Source of the DNA: Steromphala cineraria
Taxonomy: Eukaryota > Mollusca > Gastropoda > Trochida > Trochidae
Length of the DNA: 64,000 bases
Assembly (NCBI GenBank): GCA_916613615.1
Contig: OU744724.1
Location: 43,068,662-43,132,661, forward strand
Direction: 5' to 3'
In this document: piece by piece, positions 59,990 through 64,000 of the stretch
Numbering within the stretch: the first letter of the stretch is position 1
Layout: the number at the start of each line of letters is the position of its first letter
Made by a program: the position numbers and the translations under genes
Notes under the pieces: generated by a model
What the model was told of the DNA's origin: nothing
Database searches by the model: none
The model's input: the letters and a program-made list of their open reading frames with translations, nothing else

Positions 59990-60100
59990 ATTCATCTTGA
60001 ATTAAATTATTAATTGGCAACTGACAAGGCCTTGTAAAATATCCTTAAAGGCTTGGCCAACCTACAGACTAATTTAGAAATGATATAAGGACAAGAGTAA
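59990..60100 (+). repeat. Block M, copy 5 (weak)
   Basis: TTGGCAACTGACAAGGCC and ATCCTTAAAGGCTTGGCC followed by TAATTTAGAAATGATATAAG resemble the core of block M. The match is short and could be coincidental. Confidence 0.35.
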
Positions 60101-60179
60101 CATTTTATTTGTGTTACAAGATACAAGAATTTTTTTATTTAGATCATTTACAGTAGCAGATGTGGAATCTTTATTTGAC

Positions 60180-60650
60180 GATGTTGTTTTTCTTTATCAA
60201 GTGTCAAATGTTGTCTTTATCTTCGGGCATAAGTGACAGAATAGATTTGGTTTTAAAAGGGTAATTGGTACTTTGGTATTAATTAGATATGTTTATCAAA
60301 TATAATAAACAAGTTGGTTAAACGTTATACTTACTTTAATCTCGTATTTATCTATTTAAGGTGCAATTACCATGCCATTTAGATCGCAAGCAAATGGTTC
60401 ATAATCTACCATGAATATCATTATTGCAGATCCTGTTATAATCCTGTTTCAGTAGATTAGTGGGAAGCTTAATTTGACCATGAGTCTTTTTTTTAATCAA
60501 GTGTCAAATGTTGTTTTCATCTTTGGACAACTTTTTGGCATTAAGTGTCAATTAGTTTTAAATACTTTTATCAAATAAATAAACAGATTCGTTAAATACA
60601 ATACTTAGGAAAATCAAGTATTTATCTATTTAACTAAACGATTGTGAAAA
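60180..60650 (+). repeat. Direct duplication about 300 bp apart
   Basis: ATCAAGTGTCAAATGTTGT starts both copies (60196 and 60497). Each then has an ATAAGTGACA/ATTAAGTGTCA-like string, TATCAAAT...AATAAAC, and GTATTTATCTATTTAA. Confidence 0.7.
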
Positions 60651-60699
60651 TTAATTTAACAAATCGTCTGGAGAAATTTACGTTTTTATTATAATGAAA

Positions 60700-63600
60700 T
60701 TTACATCATTGGTTGAAATTAACAGGTCATCTTGCCTGAACGTCGGCCCTAAAAATGTTTACTCATAGTGTTGAGAAAATTGGACATAATCCAAATATGT
60801 CTGCTTGCTATGGTAAGTATGTCTAAATAGCGGTAAAACATTTTCACAGAGATTTTTCGGGATTTCTCTCATAAAAGGAAAAATATATCAATACAACTAC
60901 TTCCAATAGATTCATAAATAGAATTCAAAAATGTTTTTAACAACTGTAATGAAATATCTATTTGCATTGTTGATTGTTTTCCTTGTAATATAGTGTAATT
61001 CCTGTAATCAGAATGTCTCTTAGTTTTGTGATCATATTTGTACCTGAGCGGCATTTACTTAAGCCTCAGGCTTGTTTGCCAATCTGTTTCACATTCATTA
61101 ATACAATATTTTAACATCATATATCGATATAAATAATAATGTTAAGATGAGATTGATTGGTTCTGTATTATATTTTCATCGTTATCAAATATCAGGTTAC
61201 ATTGGGAAATCGAAGGTGTGTATTTTGTAAACCCCATAGTCAATAGTCTTTTGAAAAATAGTTCATACTTCCAATAAGGTTTCGAACTCACAACATAACA
61301 ACCGTAAGCAAGCACTTTTACCAATACTCTCATGGGCTAGACAGAAATGTAGGCCCAGGTATTCTGTTTTTCGCTATGATATTCTTCATAATTAACCCAA
61401 AAACTTTAAGCACACGTTCCTTATGTTCCTTTTCACCAAGTCAATGTTATTGTGTTGTGTTTAAATCAAAATGAAAGAAAATAGCAATTTCAAAATTTTA
61501 ATCCCTTCTATTATTTCATCATAGCAAATTTCGACCTATCAATTGAGAGGCCAGAGGATTCCAAGAATATTTTACATAATGGTAACTGTACAAATCGACA
61601 ATGGGTGATCATTTGTTAGTTCGGCTGGAGTTATCAATTTGGCATTCACGCTAAACCAAAATTACATGATATTTGCTCTCAGGTACTCTGGCAAGTGAAC
61701 AAACTTAAGGAACGCAGCTGTATAATGCATTTCATTGGAGTAAAATCATTAACAAAGTGAAGTTAATAACTTAATCAAATATTGAATTTTAAAACAAATT
61801 CGATGAACATAAATCCTTAACATTTGTTTTTAGCATTTCTTCTTCTCAGTCCAAACTATCAACACACATACTATGATATTGACAAATGGTTGCGGTTCGG
61901 TTCGGTTTAGGTCTTGGTTCGATACAGATTTATTTTGCACGTTTTTTGCAATCCCAAGCATTACCTCGCCCTCGTGGTTTATCCTTAACTAAGAGCCTAC
62001 GTTGCTACGGTTATGTCAATAGTCAATTTCTTATGAAGAGGATTAATTATATCCCCTACTTGTTGTTGATGAAGAATCTTAAGTCCAAATAGAGAATAAA
62101 GTATGTCAGACATTGTGTTGAAGACATTTGAATAATAAGTAATAATAGGTATAATTATGCGAATTATAAATTGTTTCAAATTACTTTTGACAAAACTTCA
62201 AGGTTGTACAATCATCTCAACTGAATGAAAAAGTTAAAGCACCTAATTACAAGATGTTATGAACTTCTCCCAAAGTACACTAACATTCTAAAATCCTCTT
62301 GTCTAATGTTTAAACAGTTTATAACAATATGTTGCAATTCCGAATCAAATTGTATTAATATAAAAGATCTGTACATTTGATTGAGGACGCATACATGTGT
62401 AAGTCAAAATACGAAATATGTTTTATAAAGATGGTTATATAAAGTTTAATCAAAGGACAATCATTAATGATAAGCTAAGAGCTCGTTTATTCACCAACGA
62501 TACATGACAACAGTTTGCATGTCTGTCAAAATGGAAACGTTTTTCGTTTGTATCAATGTTACTACTGTTAAAAGCACCTTTATCTGATCTTATTTTTCTC
62601 ATGTTGTATTTTGGGAATAAGATGACAAGGCTAACAAGCTACAATAACATCGAATCCAGATTTTTAAAATCAGATTAGAACAAGGATACCCTACTTCATT
62701 ACATCAAAGGTTTTCCATGCAGAAAAATCAATTCAAGTAATTTGAAGATTTCTTAATTGAATCATGATAGAATTTTAACCAAAATCGAAAGTTTCAAAAC
62801 CTTAGTTATCAATAATCACTCTACAAATCTATAGATAATATTTAAGGAAAATTCGAAATTATTTTTCAATTGGATAAAGCAATTACCTTTCACATTAAAA
62901 GTAAAGATTTTGTACCATCTTCTTCAAACTTGTTTTATCTAATCAATACTATTGATCAATGTCCCCATAACTATATAAATTATAAATAATATCTCTAGAA
63001 AAAAACCTTCTTGAGGTTTGAAGATTAATTGTCGCTTGTTGTGACGTGATTTTTTTTAAACAGTTCTGGTTTCACCTCAATCCATAAAGTTTGAAAAATC
63101 CTGAAGAGAGAAAATGCAATTAATTGGCCTACCCACAAACAACTTCACGTAAATGAATCACACTAGGGGTTTTCACATGTTTCCACTTCTAGCAAAATAG
63201 TTTCATGTTTGTATCGAGAGTTGGTTTCATCAATCATACAAGTTAATGGAAGAACATGTTTTCTGTATGCGAAATTATGAGTGAAAAGTACCAAACGATT
63301 AATTTCAGCCTCAAACATGCCAGGAAAATCTTATACTTATGTACATACGCAGAATGATATTTAACGATGTTCCTTGATCTTCTACGAAATCAGAAAGAAA
63401 GAAAAAACGTGCCCTGGTTGGTTATATGATCTAAACCAAAAGTCTACAGTTATGAACCTGTCTACAGTTTACACAATTATATTTAATTATCTTCAGAGAT
63501 GAGACCATCTAAATCTATGGCTTGAGAAATGGCACCAGTAGCAAGAAGTGCTGAGATTGGAACCATTTCCTCAACTTCCGGTTATCCCTGCATGTGTTTA

Positions 63601-64000
63601 AACCAATATATCAAAGCAAAAGAACTTTGTCTGGAACCCCTCCATATATTTACTTAAGGTATTAGTGTTCTTTTATCATATATTGGTATTGTACTCTCTT
63701 TCTTCAAGCTTTTGGCCACATTTTTTGACCATGTGAATACGCTTGTTTTTGTGAGGGTTTTCAAAAACTTTGTCCTTTACAAAAAAAATTAATCTTAAGA
63801 ATTCACTATAAAAAAGGAAGGGCTACTGTAAATCATATGTCCTTTTATTCGATTGTCAAAATCTGTTACAGGAAGGGTGTGAAAACGCTGATACGATAGG
63901 ACCTTCTGCAGATATCATATCTGTTTACAAGTTCAGATAGGTAATAATACTAGCAGTCGTGATACAAATGAAATACTGTTGAAAGCAACATAAAACCCCA
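60700..64000. other. Gene-poor AT-rich right end
   Basis: Apart from a tRNA-like stretch at 61.27 kb I see no exon, palindrome or repeat I can name. Open frames stay below 70 codons and have AT-driven composition. Confidence 0.5.
61271..61345 (-). mobile_element. tRNA-like segment, possible SINE head
   Basis: On the minus strand TAGCCCATGAGAGTATTGG is followed about 36 bp later by GAGTTCGAAACC, an A-box/B-box-like pair. The B-box string is identical to that at 27463, suggesting the same SINE class. No cloverleaf closes. Confidence 0.35.

Overview
This window is eukaryotic nuclear DNA. It is AT-rich, with one recognisable protein-coding gene split into ten small exons with GT-AG introns, and a dense background of short non-autonomous DNA elements, fold-back palindromes and minisatellites. 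The repeat repertoire points to a marine invertebrate: an element starting TTTTTAGCTCATC, an array based on GGCGCTTATTAGAGG, and an L2/CR1-type LINE tail. A lophotrochozoan, most likely a bivalve mollusc, is my best guess; the species cannot be told from the sequence alone.

Region 1 (1-6260) is 5' flank with no gene I can support. It holds fold-back elements, two MITE families and a poly-G tract. Region 2 (about 6260-22430) is the plus-strand gene for the large subunit of general transcription factor IIA (GTF2A1, TFIIA alpha/beta). It has a promoter-like segment (two CACGTG E-boxes, CTCGCGAG, an inverted CCAAT box, TATAAAAG) and ten exons joining in phase into a 310-residue protein ending in the invariant DGIMNLNGRD...GDAEW block. 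It has a QLDG site matching the Taspase-1 cleavage rule. Its introns carry a 52-bp minisatellite, an hAT-like MITE, a TA-flanked inverted-repeat element and an array of ten 146-bp units.

Region 3 (22.4-32 kb) is gene-poor 3' flank with further MITEs, palindromes, a second truncated TAGCTCATC element and a tRNA-like SINE head. Region 4 (32-64 kb) has no long ORF. It does contain a diverged tandem segmental duplication: blocks that I call M, C, D, E and F occur in the same order at 41.2-49.5 kb and 50.4-58.5 kb, and partial copies lie at 32-40 kb and near 60 kb. The unequal spacing of the copies is largely explained by later insertions, notably a 2.2-kb TTAA-flanked element at 43.8-46.0 kb. A decayed minus-strand coding piece lies at 35.3-35.8 kb and an L2/CR1 LINE 3' end at 52.9-53.3 kb.

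I found no CRISPR array, operon, phage or other prokaryotic system, and no complete new gene system. The items most worth following up are the duplicated micro-exon and Taspase site in GTF2A1, the nuclear-receptor-like half-site array in intron 8, the TTAA-flanked element families, and the collinear duplication downstream.
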